Shown here in pieces: positions 47,840 to 55,786 of a stretch of DNA of 64,000 bases; within the stretch, counting starts at the first letter, position 1; each line of letters starts with the position of its first letter. The DNA is from an uncultured bacterium (GTDB taxonomy: Bacteria; Actinomycetota; Coriobacteriia; Coriobacteriales; Coriobacteriaceae), in assembly GCA_905216145.1 (NCBI GenBank), contig CAJMST010000004.1:62001-126000 (forward strand), written 5' to 3'. The notes under the pieces were generated by a model. It ran no database searches. It saw only the letters and a list, made by a program, of their open reading frames with translations, and was not told the DNA's origin. Position numbers and translations under genes: made by a program.

Positions 47840-48973
47840 TTAGATGCGGTTCATCTGAGCGGCGACTTTGTTGTACCAGTCCTGCCACGTGGGCGGGCAG
47901 TACTTTTTGGCCGCAGCCGGGGTAAGGGTGGAGCCGTAGTTGGCGCCCAGATAGGCAACGTGAGCGGAGATGCCCTCGCTCCAGCTGCCAAAGCTGCGCC
48001 AACCGCCGCCACGTGCACTCCAGCCCCAGGCGTTATAAGAATTGGCGCAATAAGCACCCTTTGTGCTCTCGATGCAGGCGATGGCGGGGGACCAACGGGG
48101 GTCGACACCGGTATTCCAAGCGGCGACGGCAAAGTTGTAGCCCTGGCCTGCCATGGGGGAGCCGGCGAGATAATTGTCGATGCGGCTCGTCCACTCATTA
48201 ATGAACGAATCGTAATCGGAACTACCGGTATTGGAGTTGTTCACCGTGGTGTCGATGGTGGTGTTGGTGTTGGTGGCCTGGCTGCTGGAATTGCTGCCGC
48301 TTACGCCCTCGCCCGAGAGCTTCTCGGCGGCAGCGGCCTTATCGGCCTCAAGCTTGGCAAGCTCGGCGGCATTTTCCTGCTCGGCTTTTGCCTGTGCCTC
48401 GCTGCGGAGCTGCTGGGCCTGCGCCAGCGCATCCTCGGCGTTTTTCTGCTGCGCCTCAAGCTGAGACTTGGCCTGCTGGAGCTCGGCCTTGTTCTGCGCG
48501 AGTTCGGTTTGCATGTTATTAAGCTCTTCGATCTCGTCGACGCTCGAGCTCGTGATCTGGTTGGTGTATTTGCAGGTCGTGATGAACTCACCCAGGCTCT
48601 GCGCGTTGACCAGGAAGCTCACGATGGGATTGGTGCCCTTCTGATACTTGTACAGATCGCGCATGGCGGAGCTTGCCTTGGCCTGCTGCTCGGGAAGCTT
48701 GGCCTCGATTTCCTCGATGCTTGTCTCATTGGAGTCAATCTGCTTTTGCAGGTCATCGAGTTTGGTGCGGGCGTCGTTGTAGGCGCTCGTGGCGGCTTCG
48801 ATCTTCTGCTGGGCTGCGGAAAGCTGGTCCTGCGTTGCCTGCGAGGCGGCATACGCCGCAACGGGGGAGAGCATCGGCGTGGCCGTCAGCGCAACGGCGA
48901 GCGCGGCGCTCGTGATGATACGAGCCGGCTTCGACGCAATGAGCGCTGCGGTGCGATGATTCGAATGCTGCAT
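47840..48973 (-). CDS. Secreted coiled-coil protein with lysozyme-like C-terminal domain
   Basis: 377 residues from ATG 48973 (AGAGGGA upstream). The signal peptide covers about residues 1-43 (IITSAALAVALTATPMLSPV, cleavage AYA-ASQ). Residues 45-220 are a long coiled coil like the PcsB/CwlO N-terminus (QLSAAQQKIEAATSAYNDAR). A Ser/Asn/Thr linker follows, and the last 130 residues carry VDPRWSPAIACIESTKGAYC and SYNAWGWSARGGGW, which look like a lysozyme/transglycosylase fold with Glu in IACIEST. It probably remodels peptidoglycan at division. Confidence 0.78.
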   Translation of the reverse strand: MQHSNHRTAALIASKPARIITSAALAVALTATPMLSPVAAYAASQATQDQLSAAQQKIEAATSAYNDARTKLDDLQKQIDSNETSIEEIEAKLPEQQAKASSAMRDLYKYQKGTNPIVSFLVNAQSLGEFITTCKYTNQITSSSVDEIEELNNMQTELAQNKAELQQAKSQLEAQQKNAEDALAQAQQLRSEAQAKAEQENAAELAKLEADKAAAAEKLSGEGVSGSNSSSQATNTNTTIDTTVNNSNTGSSDYDSFINEWTSRIDNYLAGSPMAGQGYNFAVAAWNTGVDPRWSPAIACIESTKGAYCANSYNAWGWSARGGGWRSFGSWSEGISAHVAYLGANYGSTLTPAAAKKYCPPTWQDWYNKVAAQMNRI

Positions 48974-49036
48974 CCAGTCCCTCTGCAATCAATCGTAGGT
49001 TATGGTTCGAACGGTATTCTACTACTGCTTTCGACC

Positions 49037-49074
49037 TCAACTTGAACCTTAAAGGTTCCAAAGGGTCAAGTTGA
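49037..49074 (-). promoter_or_regulatory. Inverted repeat upstream of the muralytic gene
   Basis: TCAACTTGA (49037-49045) / TCAAGTTGA (49066-49074) with GAACC/GGTTC nested inside. Further CAACTT and AACTTGAG words follow to 49140. It is probably an operator region for the minus-strand gene. Confidence 0.4.
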
Positions 49075-49206
49075 ACTTGAGACTTTGGCTTTGACCTGCA
49101 GTTATGATGAATTGTTGAGAAACCATAGAGTTCAACTTTAACGTTACGGGGCCTGTTTGAGAGGAGTTTTGGGCTGTAAAAGCTATCTCAACGTGGGGTT
49201 TTACAA

Positions 49207-49839
49207 CTACAGCGTGCCCTTCTGGCGAGCCTGCTCAATCTCTTCGAGGGCCTCGGCGGGGGTGAACGAACAAGTGCCGTCGCCGAGTTTGACTACCTGG
49301 ATTTCGTCGCCGGTATGGACCTCTCCGCCCTTTAGTACCACGACGAAAACGCCCTCGTGGGGAAAGATGCAGTCGCCAGCGAGATAGTAGATGGCGCAAC
49401 GGGTGTGGCAGACCTTGCCGATTTGGCTGATTTCGACAAGCACCTCGCTGCCAAGCTTGAGCTGCGTGCCCAAGGGGAGCGAGAGCAGGTTGATGCCCCG
49501 GGTTGTGAAGTTCTCTCCAAAGTCACCCTCGTGCACATCGAGCCCGCGTGCCTGCGCCGTCTGGATGGACTCCGCGGCTAAAAAAGAGACCTGGCGGTGC
49601 CAATGTCCGGCGTGCGCATCGGTAGCGAGGCCAAATTGCTCGATGACGGTGTCGTGCCCGTCGGCGACGGGTGACTTGCGCGTGCCTTTGTGCTCCGACG
49701 TGTTGATTGAGACGATACGGGCAGGCCCGTTGTAAGCATCGTTTGCGGTGCGTAGGGGAGCTGCCGTTTGGGCACGATCTGCAAGTTCGCGCTTGGCGGC
49801 GTCAATGATGGGGTTGTTGATCGGATGAGCCTGGGGCAC
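49207..49839 (-). CDS. MOSC-domain protein
   Basis: 210 residues. The MOSC core has SHEKGTRKSP-like SINTSEHKGTRKSPV, GHWHRQVSFLAAES, FGENFTTRGINLLSLPLG and the cysteine GKVCHTRCAIYYLAG. It probably binds a molybdenum cofactor or transfers sulfur to it, as in YiiM- or MoaC-linked proteins. In this small single-domain form it acts in the cytosol. No other molybdopterin genes are in the window. AAAGGTG precedes the start. Confidence 0.85.
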   Translation of the reverse strand: MPQAHPINNPIIDAAKRELADRAQTAAPLRTANDAYNGPARIVSINTSEHKGTRKSPVADGHDTVIEQFGLATDAHAGHWHRQVSFLAAESIQTAQARGLDVHEGDFGENFTTRGINLLSLPLGTQLKLGSEVLVEISQIGKVCHTRCAIYYLAGDCIFPHEGVFVVVLKGGEVHTGDEIQVVKLGDGTCSFTPAEALEEIEQARQKGTL

Positions 49840-49927
49840 GGTGCACCTTTCGACGGGGCGGGTTACATGTTGAATCCTACAACAATGGTAGGTTCATTGC
49901 CCATTGTCATACAACGGTGAGCGCCGT

Positions 49928-49963
49928 CTTCGTGCTGGCCTCCGTGCTGGCCTTCGTGCTGGA
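49928..49963. repeat. Short tandem repeat, three 12-bp units
   Basis: CTTCGTGCTGGC, CTCCGTGCTGGC, CTTCGTGCTGGA in the divergent region between the MOSC gene and the ligase gene. No gene covers it. Confidence 0.6.
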
Positions 49964-50083
49964 CGATTACGTCGATTGCCATAGATACGGTGGAGCTTTG
50001 GGCGCCGGCGGCTTGGCACGCTAGAATAAATCAGTTGCGCAAAGACCGCCCGTTGTGTGGGCAGTTCATGATAGGAAGTTTCC

Positions 50084-51340
50084 ATGGCATTGCAATTTAC
50101 AGAGCGCGAGTTTATCCCCGTGCTGCTCGGTGGCGACATCAACGCCTATTCGGTGGCGCGCGCCTTCTACGAGGAGTACCAGGTCAAGAGTCTGGTCTTT
50201 GGCAAGTATCAGACGGGTCCCGCGTACCGCAGCCAGATTATCGACTACACGCCCAACGTGGATATCGACACCATGCCCGTGATGCTCAAAACCGTCAACG
50301 GCATTGCCCAAGCGCATGCCGACAAGACGATTGTCCTTGTGGGCTGTGGCGACAACTATGTTGCCCTCGTGGCTCAGGCCAAGGATGCTCATGAGCTGGC
50401 GGATAACATCGTCGCTCCCTACGCGCCCTACAGCATGCTCGAGCAGTGCCAGAAGAAGGAGATCTTCTACGAGCTGTGCGAGAAGCATGGCGTGCCTTAT
50501 CCGCATACCTTTACCTTCACCATGGCGATGCTGAACGCCCAAGGCGAGGCACCTGCCGAGGTGCTCGACCAGATTGATTTTCCCTACCCGATGATTCTGA
50601 AGCCTTCTGACGGCATCATGTGGTGGCAGCACGAGTTCGAGGGCCAGAAGAAGGCCTATGAGATTGCCGACCGCGCCGAGCTGGAACAGGTCATTCGCGA
50701 TTCGTATGCCAGCGGCTACACCGACGACCTGATCTTGCAGGATCGCGTGCCCGGCAACGACGAGTACATGCGCGTGCTCACCAGTTATTCCGACCGCAAC
50801 GGCAAGGTGCGCATGATGTGCCTGGGCCATGTGCTGCTCGAGGAGCATCAGCCTCACGGCGTCGGCAACCACGCCTGTATCATCACCGAGCCCAATGACG
50901 AGCTCATGGGCGGCGTGCGCAAGCTACTCGAGGACCTTCACTTTGTGGGCTATTCCAACTTTGACGTTAAGTACGACGAGCGCGACGGCTCGTTTAAGTT
51001 CTTCGATTTCAACACGCGCCAGGGCCGCAGCAACTACTATGTCACTAACAGTGGTTTTAACGTTGCCAAGTATGTGGTGGACGAGTATGTGTTCAACCGC
51101 CCGTTTGAGCCGGAGTTTGTGACGGCGCAGGACGAGGCGCTGTGGATGGTCGTCCCCATGGGCGTCGTCGACAAGTACGTCAAGGATCCCGAGCTGCGTG
51201 CTAAGGTGCATCGCCTGGACAAGGAAGGCAAGGGCGCCGACCCTTCGTTTATGAAGGGCGACTTTGTCTTTAACCGCTGGCTGCGCATGTGGCACACCAA
51301 GCTGTGCCACTTTAAGCTGTTCAAGACGTATTACAAGTAG
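50084..51340 (+). CDS. ATP-grasp carboxylate-amine ligase, candidate D-aspartate ligase
   Basis: 418 residues. The N-terminus FIPVLLGGDINAYSVARAFYEEY, then MLEQCQKKEIFYELCEKHGVPYP, YPMILKPSDGIMWW (ATP-binding Lys) and FKFFDFNTRQGRSNYY (metal site Asn/Glu region) resemble the Enterococcus D-aspartate ligase AslFm group. The aspartate racemase gene follows 84 nt later, so the pair would make D-Asp and attach it to the stem-peptide lysine or ornithine of peptidoglycan precursors as a cross-bridge. Substrate assignment is an inference. The ATG follows an AGGAAG. Confidence 0.8.
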   Translation: MALQFTEREFIPVLLGGDINAYSVARAFYEEYQVKSLVFGKYQTGPAYRSQIIDYTPNVDIDTMPVMLKTVNGIAQAHADKTIVLVGCGDNYVALVAQAKDAHELADNIVAPYAPYSMLEQCQKKEIFYELCEKHGVPYPHTFTFTMAMLNAQGEAPAEVLDQIDFPYPMILKPSDGIMWWQHEFEGQKKAYEIADRAELEQVIRDSYASGYTDDLILQDRVPGNDEYMRVLTSYSDRNGKVRMMCLGHVLLEEHQPHGVGNHACIITEPNDELMGGVRKLLEDLHFVGYSNFDVKYDERDGSFKFFDFNTRQGRSNYYVTNSGFNVAKYVVDEYVFNRPFEPEFVTAQDEALWMVVPMGVVDKYVKDPELRAKVHRLDKEGKGADPSFMKGDFVFNRWLRMWHTKLCHFKLFKTYYK

Positions 51341-51349
51341 ATGAGTGCG

Positions 51350-51379
51350 GCGCCCGTCCGGTTTACATCGGGCGGGCGC
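51350..51379 (+). terminator. Hairpin between ligase and racemase genes
   Basis: GCGCCCGTCC / GGGCGGGCGC stem; no T-run follows, so it may tune rather than stop transcription. Confidence 0.4.
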
Positions 51380-51424
51380 GGGTATGATACGCGCAATTGC
51401 GCAAGCGTCACCAAGGAGGCGGCG

Positions 51425-52171
51425 ATGGAAAAGCTGGGAGTTATCGGCGGCATGGGCGCCGAGGCCACGTCGTATTACTACGACCAGGTGGTGCGTCATA
51501 CGGCTGCTGCCTGCGATCAGGAACATATCGACATGGTGGTGCTCTCCAAGTCGACCATGCCCGACCGCACGTTGGCAATTAAGACCGGCGAGCATGCCAA
51601 GCTGCTGGCGACCATGAAAGAGTGTGCCCAGGCACTCGAGTCGCTGGGCTGTGCGCACATTGCCATTCCCTGCAACACGTCGCACTACTTCTACGACCAG
51701 ATCCAGTCGTTTACCACAGTGCCGATTATCCACATGCCGCGTGAGTCGGTGCGCTATGCTCTGGCCGGTGCGGTGATGGGGGAGTGCGAGTTCGATCCCA
51801 ACCTGAGTATGCCGGCCGAGCCGGTGCACAAGATTGGCATCATGGGCACCGACGGAACCGTGGGCGCGGGCGTCTACGGCCGCGAATGTAAGGCTGCGGG
51901 TGTTGAGGTCGTCTATCCCAGCGAGAAACGTCAGAACGATGTGATGTCGCTTATCTACGATGATGTGAAGGCCGGACGTGAGCCCGATATGGATAAGTTC
52001 GACCGCGTGATGTGGGAGTTCGCCCGTAGCGGCTGCGACCGCGTCATTCTGGCCTGCACCGAGCTCTCGGTGCTGCAAAAGTACCGAGAGATGCCCGAGA
52101 TCACCCTCGACGCCATGGACGTCCTGGTGCGCGAATCCATCATCCGCAGCGGCGCCCCCTACCGCCTCTAG
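51425..52171 (+). CDS. Aspartate/glutamate racemase family protein
   Basis: 248 residues from ATG 51425 (AAGGAGG 6 nt upstream). LGVIGGMGAEATSYYYDQVV is the usual start; the two catalytic cysteines lie in AIPCNTSHYFYDQ and LACTELSVL. The family is cofactor-independent and racemises Asp (or Glu). Next to a candidate D-aspartate ligase, aspartate racemase activity is favoured. It ends just before a REP-like unit and a strong terminator. Confidence 0.88.
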   Translation: MEKLGVIGGMGAEATSYYYDQVVRHTAAACDQEHIDMVVLSKSTMPDRTLAIKTGEHAKLLATMKECAQALESLGCAHIAIPCNTSHYFYDQIQSFTTVPIIHMPRESVRYALAGAVMGECEFDPNLSMPAEPVHKIGIMGTDGTVGAGVYGRECKAAGVEVVYPSEKRQNDVMSLIYDDVKAGREPDMDKFDRVMWEFARSGCDRVILACTELSVLQKYREMPEITLDAMDVLVRESIIRSGAPYRL

Positions 52172-52177
52172 CTTCCG

Positions 52178-52212
52178 ACCCGCCAAAAAGGGACAGGTTT
52201 ATTTTGGTAGGT
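52178..52212 (+). repeat. REP-like palindromic unit (GGGACAGG family), copy E
   Basis: ACCCGCCAAAA / TTTTGGTAGGT arms around AGGGACAGGTTTA, nearly the same as copy C at 14135. Confidence 0.65.
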
Positions 52213-52229
52213 TTTATCTGGTGAAACAG

Positions 52230-52268
52230 TAAAGGCCTCGGCTCGTTTGGTGCGAGCCGAGGCCTTTT
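52230..52268. terminator. Strong bidirectional terminator
   Basis: AAAGGCCTCGGCTCG / CGAGCCGAGGCCTTTT, between the racemase (plus) and the ECF T component (minus). Confidence 0.92.
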
Positions 52269-52296
52269 GCGTTAGGCGGTTGGTGCTGACGATGAG

Positions 52297-53043
52297 CTAG
52301 AACAGGAATCCCAGGATGATGAGGACGGCGCTGATGGCGAGCACGGCGATGTCCAGGCCCTTGATGGGGTAGCGCTTGTACGAGCTGGCGCGCGTACGCA
52401 GATAGAAGCCGCGCTGTTCTGCCGCCAAGGCTGTGGCATCGGTCTTGCCCACGCTCGAGATGAGCAGTGGCACACACAGCGGCAGCATGAGCTTAAGCTT
52501 CTTGATGGGGTTCTTGGTGTCGTACTCGACGCCGCGTGCGGTCTGCGCCTCCATGATGGCGTTCATCTCCTGACCAAACACCGGCACAAAGCGCAGCGCC
52601 GTGGTAAAGGTGAAGGCATAGCGATACGGCACGTGCAGCACCTCGACGCAGGCGTTGGCAAGGTCGTTGAGCTTGGTCACCATGAGCATGAGGATGAGTG
52701 GTAACGCCACACCCAGCAGGCGCAGGCAGGCCTTCGATCCTGTGACGAGGCCCGTGTCGGTGATAAAACCCCACACCACGTTGCCATCGCGCATAAAGGC
52801 CAGCTGGAGCACCAGCATGATAAGCGCGAGCGGAATCAGCAACTTAAGCAGCGAGAACAGACGGTCGACGACGCCGGCATAGGCGCCCAGCGCAAGGGTG
52901 AGTGCCAAAAAGCCCAGCAGCGCCACGTAGGTGTCGGACAAGAAGATGCCGACGATGATGGCGGCGGCGAGACCCAGTTTGACGACGGGATTCAGGCGAT
53001 GCAGCAGCGTATCGCCCGGCATGTAGTCGATGACGTTAACCAC
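52297..53043 (-). CDS. ecfT: ECF transporter T component (EcfT)
   Basis: 248 residues from GTG 53043, chosen for AAGGAG 10 nt upstream; the longer ATG form at 53076 overlaps the ATPase more. Several hydrophobic helices (AAAIIVGIFLSDTYVALLGFLALTLALGAY..). The ARG-like coupling motifs appear as AQTARGVEYDT and AAEQRGFYLRTR. It connects the ATPases to substrate-specific S components. It overlaps the ATPase gene by 8 bp. Confidence 0.88.
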   Translation of the reverse strand: MVNVIDYMPGDTLLHRLNPVVKLGLAAAIIVGIFLSDTYVALLGFLALTLALGAYAGVVDRLFSLLKLLIPLALIMLVLQLAFMRDGNVVWGFITDTGLVTGSKACLRLLGVALPLILMLMVTKLNDLANACVEVLHVPYRYAFTFTTALRFVPVFGQEMNAIMEAQTARGVEYDTKNPIKKLKLMLPLCVPLLISSVGKTDATALAAEQRGFYLRTRASSYKRYPIKGLDIAVLAISAVLIILGFLF

Positions 53044-54787
53044 GGTGGACCATCTCCTTGGTAATTCGAACGACATCGGTGACCTCGCTCACCTGCGCAA
53101 AAGCGGGCGAGACGGAAGATGCCAGACGGCGCGAGAGTTCAATAACCTGGGGAGGCTCCACGTAGGCACGCCGCATGAGATCGATGTTCGAGAATAGCTC
53201 GTGCGTGCGGCCGCGGTCGAGGATGCGACCGTCGGCCATTACCACAATGCGCTCGGCAAAATCCGAGACGACTTCCATATCGTGGCAGACCATGATAACG
53301 GCGCAACCGCGCTCGGCCATGGTGCGCACCGTTTCCATGACGGTCATGCACTCGCGGTAATCAAGGCCGCTCGTGGGCTCGTCGAGCACGACGATCTTGG
53401 GCTCAACCACTACGACGGAGGCAAGCGCCACCATTTGTCGCTGGCCGCGCGAAAGCGAGAACGGCGCCTCGTCGGCCGGCAAGCCAAAGCGGTCGATGAC
53501 GAGTTGGGCACGACGCAGAGCCTCGGCGCGGTCCATGCCGCCAAGCTCCAAGCCAAAGGCGACCTCGTCGAGCACGGTGTCCTTACAGATTTGACGGTCA
53601 GGGTTTTGGAAGAGGGTCGCGACCTCGCGGGCAATGCGGCTCGTGGGAACGGCTGCGGTATCCAGTCCCGTGACGCGCACGCTGCCCGAGGCGGGCTTGA
53701 GCAGGCCCGTGAGCAGCTTGGTGAGCGTGGTCTTGCCGGCACCGTTCTGGCCGACGATGCCCACGAGCTCGCCAGGATAGAGCGTCAGGCTAAGGTCGTG
53801 TACGGCGGCGCCGCCATTGGGATAGGCAAACTCGACATGGTCGAAGGTGAGTACGGGTTCGGCGTCCTTGGCATGAGGGCGCAACGACGGTGCATGCGGG
53901 GAACCGGCGGGCGTCTGAGCTTCGATAGCCGCGTGTGCGGGGTCGACGATGCCCGAAATCATGCGCTCGGCCTCATCAACATCCAAACAGGGGGTGCCGC
54001 TGGCCAGGCCGTCGGCCTCGAGGCTGTTGAAAATGCGCGTGACACGCGGGCAATCGACGCCGATGGCGCGGAGCTCATCGGCGTGTGCGAAGACCTCGTG
54101 CGGCTCGCCCTGCAGCGCGATTTCGCCATGAGTGAGCACAAGCACGCGGTTGCAGTACTCCGAAAGTAGGGCGACCTTTTGCTCAACGACGACGATGGTG
54201 ATGCCGAGTGCACGGTTGGCCTCACGCAGGGTCTCGAAAACCAGCGTGGAGCTGGCGGGGTCGAGTGCCGCGGTGGGCTCGTCGAGAACCAAGACGCGCG
54301 GACGCATGGCGAGGATGGCGGCGATGGCTACCTTTTGCTTCTGTCCGCCCGAGAGGGTGGCGATCTCGCGGTCGCGCAGGTCGCTGATGCCGACGGTCTC
54401 GAGCGTTTCGCTCACGCGCTGCTCGATCTGGTCGTGGGGAACGCCAAAGTTCTCGAGGCCAAAGAGCATCTCGTCCTCGACGACCGAAGCGACCATCTGC
54501 GTGTCGATATCCTGCAGCACACTGCCGACGATTTGCGACACGTCGGTGAGCGAGACTTCGCAGGTGTCGTGGCCGTCGACCATGACGGACCCAAAGAACG
54601 TGCCGGTGTAGTGGTGGGGCACGGCGCCCGACAGGCAGGCGGCAAGCGTGGACTTGCCGGCGCCCGAGGGCCCGATGATGCCGATGAAATCTCCCTTGTT
54701 CACGCTGAGCGAGATGTGGCTGAGCGCCTGCTCGGTCTGCGTGCCATAGGAGAACGAGACATCGTCGACGTTGATGATCGTTTCCAT
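53036..54787 (-). CDS. ecfA: ECF transporter ATPase, two fused ABC domains
   Basis: 583 residues. Domain 1: Walker A GPSGAGKST (about 39-47), signature LSGGQKQKVAI, Walker B LVLDEPTAALD. Domain 2: Walker A GQNGAGKTT (about 350), signature LSRGQRQMVAL (second Gly replaced by Arg), Walker B VVLDEPTSGLD. Fusion of EcfA and EcfA' in one chain is common in actinobacteria. It drives uptake with EcfT. A Trp S-component gene lies 214 bp upstream behind two hairpin elements. Confidence 0.92.
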   Translation of the reverse strand: METIINVDDVSFSYGTQTEQALSHISLSVNKGDFIGIIGPSGAGKSTLAACLSGAVPHHYTGTFFGSVMVDGHDTCEVSLTDVSQIVGSVLQDIDTQMVASVVEDEMLFGLENFGVPHDQIEQRVSETLETVGISDLRDREIATLSGGQKQKVAIAAILAMRPRVLVLDEPTAALDPASSTLVFETLREANRALGITIVVVEQKVALLSEYCNRVLVLTHGEIALQGEPHEVFAHADELRAIGVDCPRVTRIFNSLEADGLASGTPCLDVDEAERMISGIVDPAHAAIEAQTPAGSPHAPSLRPHAKDAEPVLTFDHVEFAYPNGGAAVHDLSLTLYPGELVGIVGQNGAGKTTLTKLLTGLLKPASGSVRVTGLDTAAVPTSRIAREVATLFQNPDRQICKDTVLDEVAFGLELGGMDRAEALRRAQLVIDRFGLPADEAPFSLSRGQRQMVALASVVVVEPKIVVLDEPTSGLDYRECMTVMETVRTMAERGCAVIMVCHDMEVVSDFAERIVVMADGRILDRGRTHELFSNIDLMRRAYVEPPQVIELSRRLASSVSPAFAQVSEVTDVVRITKEMVHRG

Positions 54788-54807
54788 GGATACCTTTCAT
54801 AGTCATT

Positions 54808-54875
54808 GGGGACAGTCTTAAATGACCAGTTGTTTAAGACCGTCCCAAAAAAGCTCGTTGTTTGGGACGGTCTTT
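54808..54875. repeat. Triple-arm REP-like element, copy F
   Basis: Three mutually complementary blocks: GGGGACAGTCTTAAA, TTTAAGACCGTCCCAAA and TTTGGGACGGTCTT. The last two form a perfect 14-bp stem (54836-54849 / 54861-54874); the first two can pair instead with one mismatch, giving two exclusive folds. Confidence 0.65.
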
Positions 54876-54894
54876 GGTGGTGAAGCACGGAGAC

Positions 54895-54993
54895 GGCTTT
54901 ACGAGGGGGTCCAGGTTGGCGCGAAAGAGGAGCGAAGCGTACTTGGGTACGCGAGCGACGAATGAACGCCAAGATGGGGTGGCTCGTAAAGCC
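54895..54993. repeat. Conserved-core hairpin element, copy K
   Basis: Arms GGCTTTACGAG..CCAGGTTGGCG (from 54895) and CGCCAAGATGG..CTCGTAAAGCC (to 54993) enclose a core (54921-54966) with GAAAGAGGAGCGAAGCGTAC, TTGG, GTACGCGAGCGACGAATGAA. It lies between the S component and the ATPase gene. Confidence 0.75.
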
Positions 54994-55000
54994 GAGCGGG

Positions 55001-55573
55001 TTAGTTGAGCCTAAGGGCCTTCTGGATGGGCAGGTAGAGGGCGCCGACCAGAATGGCGTTAAAGACGGCGGTCATGGCGACGACGGGCAGCATGGCGGCG
55101 GCGAGCTCGCCGACCACGCCGAGCATGGCCATCTTGATGACCATGAAGATGACGCCGGAGACAAAGGTGGTCAGGAAGGTTGCGACAATGGCGATGGCGG
55201 GCTTGACCTGACCGTCCTTGCCGGCGGCGTTGACGATGCCGGCCATGAGCATGGCGGCGATGCCCTCGGCGGCAAAATCAACGAACGGCGAAGTGGTGGT
55301 GATCTGGATCACGGCGGCCGAGATAAGGCCGATGACGAGCGCCTGGCCGATGTTGGGGCGAACGACCAAGATGGTGAGGCAGAAGGCCGAGATGATGAAC
55401 TCGGGGCTGATCATGCCGCCCGAGATGCCCGAGATGGCCTTGCCGACGGTGAAGTTGAGGATGAAGCCGGCGGCGAGCAGGATGGCAAGCAGGACGAGGG
55501 CGCGGACATCGAGTTTGCCACGGTCGGCGGTCTGGACGGTGCGGGGCTGGGTGGCGGTGGTGTTCTGAGACAT
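55001..55573 (-). CDS. ECF transporter S component, candidate tryptophan receptor
   Basis: 190 residues from ATG 55573 (GAAAGGAT upstream). About five to six hydrophobic helices, starting with ALVLLAILLAAGFILNFTVG and ending PVVAMTAVFNAILVGALYLP, with Gly/Ala-rich segments typical of S components. No catalytic motif. The upstream leader peptide with three consecutive Trp codons and the terminator at 55651 point to tryptophan as the substrate; this is an inference from regulation. EcfT and EcfA of the same locus would power it. Confidence 0.75.
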   Translation of the reverse strand: MSQNTTATQPRTVQTADRGKLDVRALVLLAILLAAGFILNFTVGKAISGISGGMISPEFIISAFCLTILVVRPNIGQALVIGLISAAVIQITTTSPFVDFAAEGIAAMLMAGIVNAAGKDGQVKPAIAIVATFLTTFVSGVIFMVIKMAMLGVVGELAAAMLPVVAMTAVFNAILVGALYLPIQKALRLN

Positions 55574-55650
55574 GGTGAAAATCCTTTCGGAATGGGAGTG
55601 CAAGAGAAAAGCGGAGGCGCGTGATGCGAATGCGATCGGGCTCGAGATAG

Positions 55651-55680
55651 AAAAAGGCCCCCGGTCGAAACCGGAGGCCT
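55651..55680 (-). terminator. Tryptophan attenuator terminator
   Basis: Minus strand AGGCC(T)CCGG / CCGG(G)GGCCT then TTTTT. Its right arm contains TCGACCG, complementary to CGGTCGA within the leader peptide, a possible antiterminator. A 22-bp inverted repeat (55619-55640 / 55728-55749) brackets the terminator. Confidence 0.75.
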
Positions 55681-55717
55681 TCCAATCACCTAGAGCGCAA
55701 AAACAGGCGTGAGGGAC

Positions 55718-55786
55718 TCACTGTCGACCGATCGTATTCGCATCACGCCACCACCAGTTGTTGAGAGACGTCATCGTGTTCTTCAT
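55718..55786 (-). CDS. Tryptophan leader peptide
   Basis: 22 codons: MKNTMTSLNNWWWRDANTIG then RQ. The ribosome site AAAAGGAG lies 8 nt before the ATG. Three Trp codons in a row would stall the ribosome when charged tRNA-Trp is scarce, leaving the CGGTCGA stretch free to disrupt the terminator. It is too short for ordinary annotation. Confidence 0.8.
   Translation of the reverse strand: MKNTMTSLNNWWWRDANTIGRQ

Noticed and set aside
49928..49963. Three 12-bp repeats considered as a CRISPR-like array
   Set aside because: No spacers between units; too short and contiguous, so only a simple tandem repeat.
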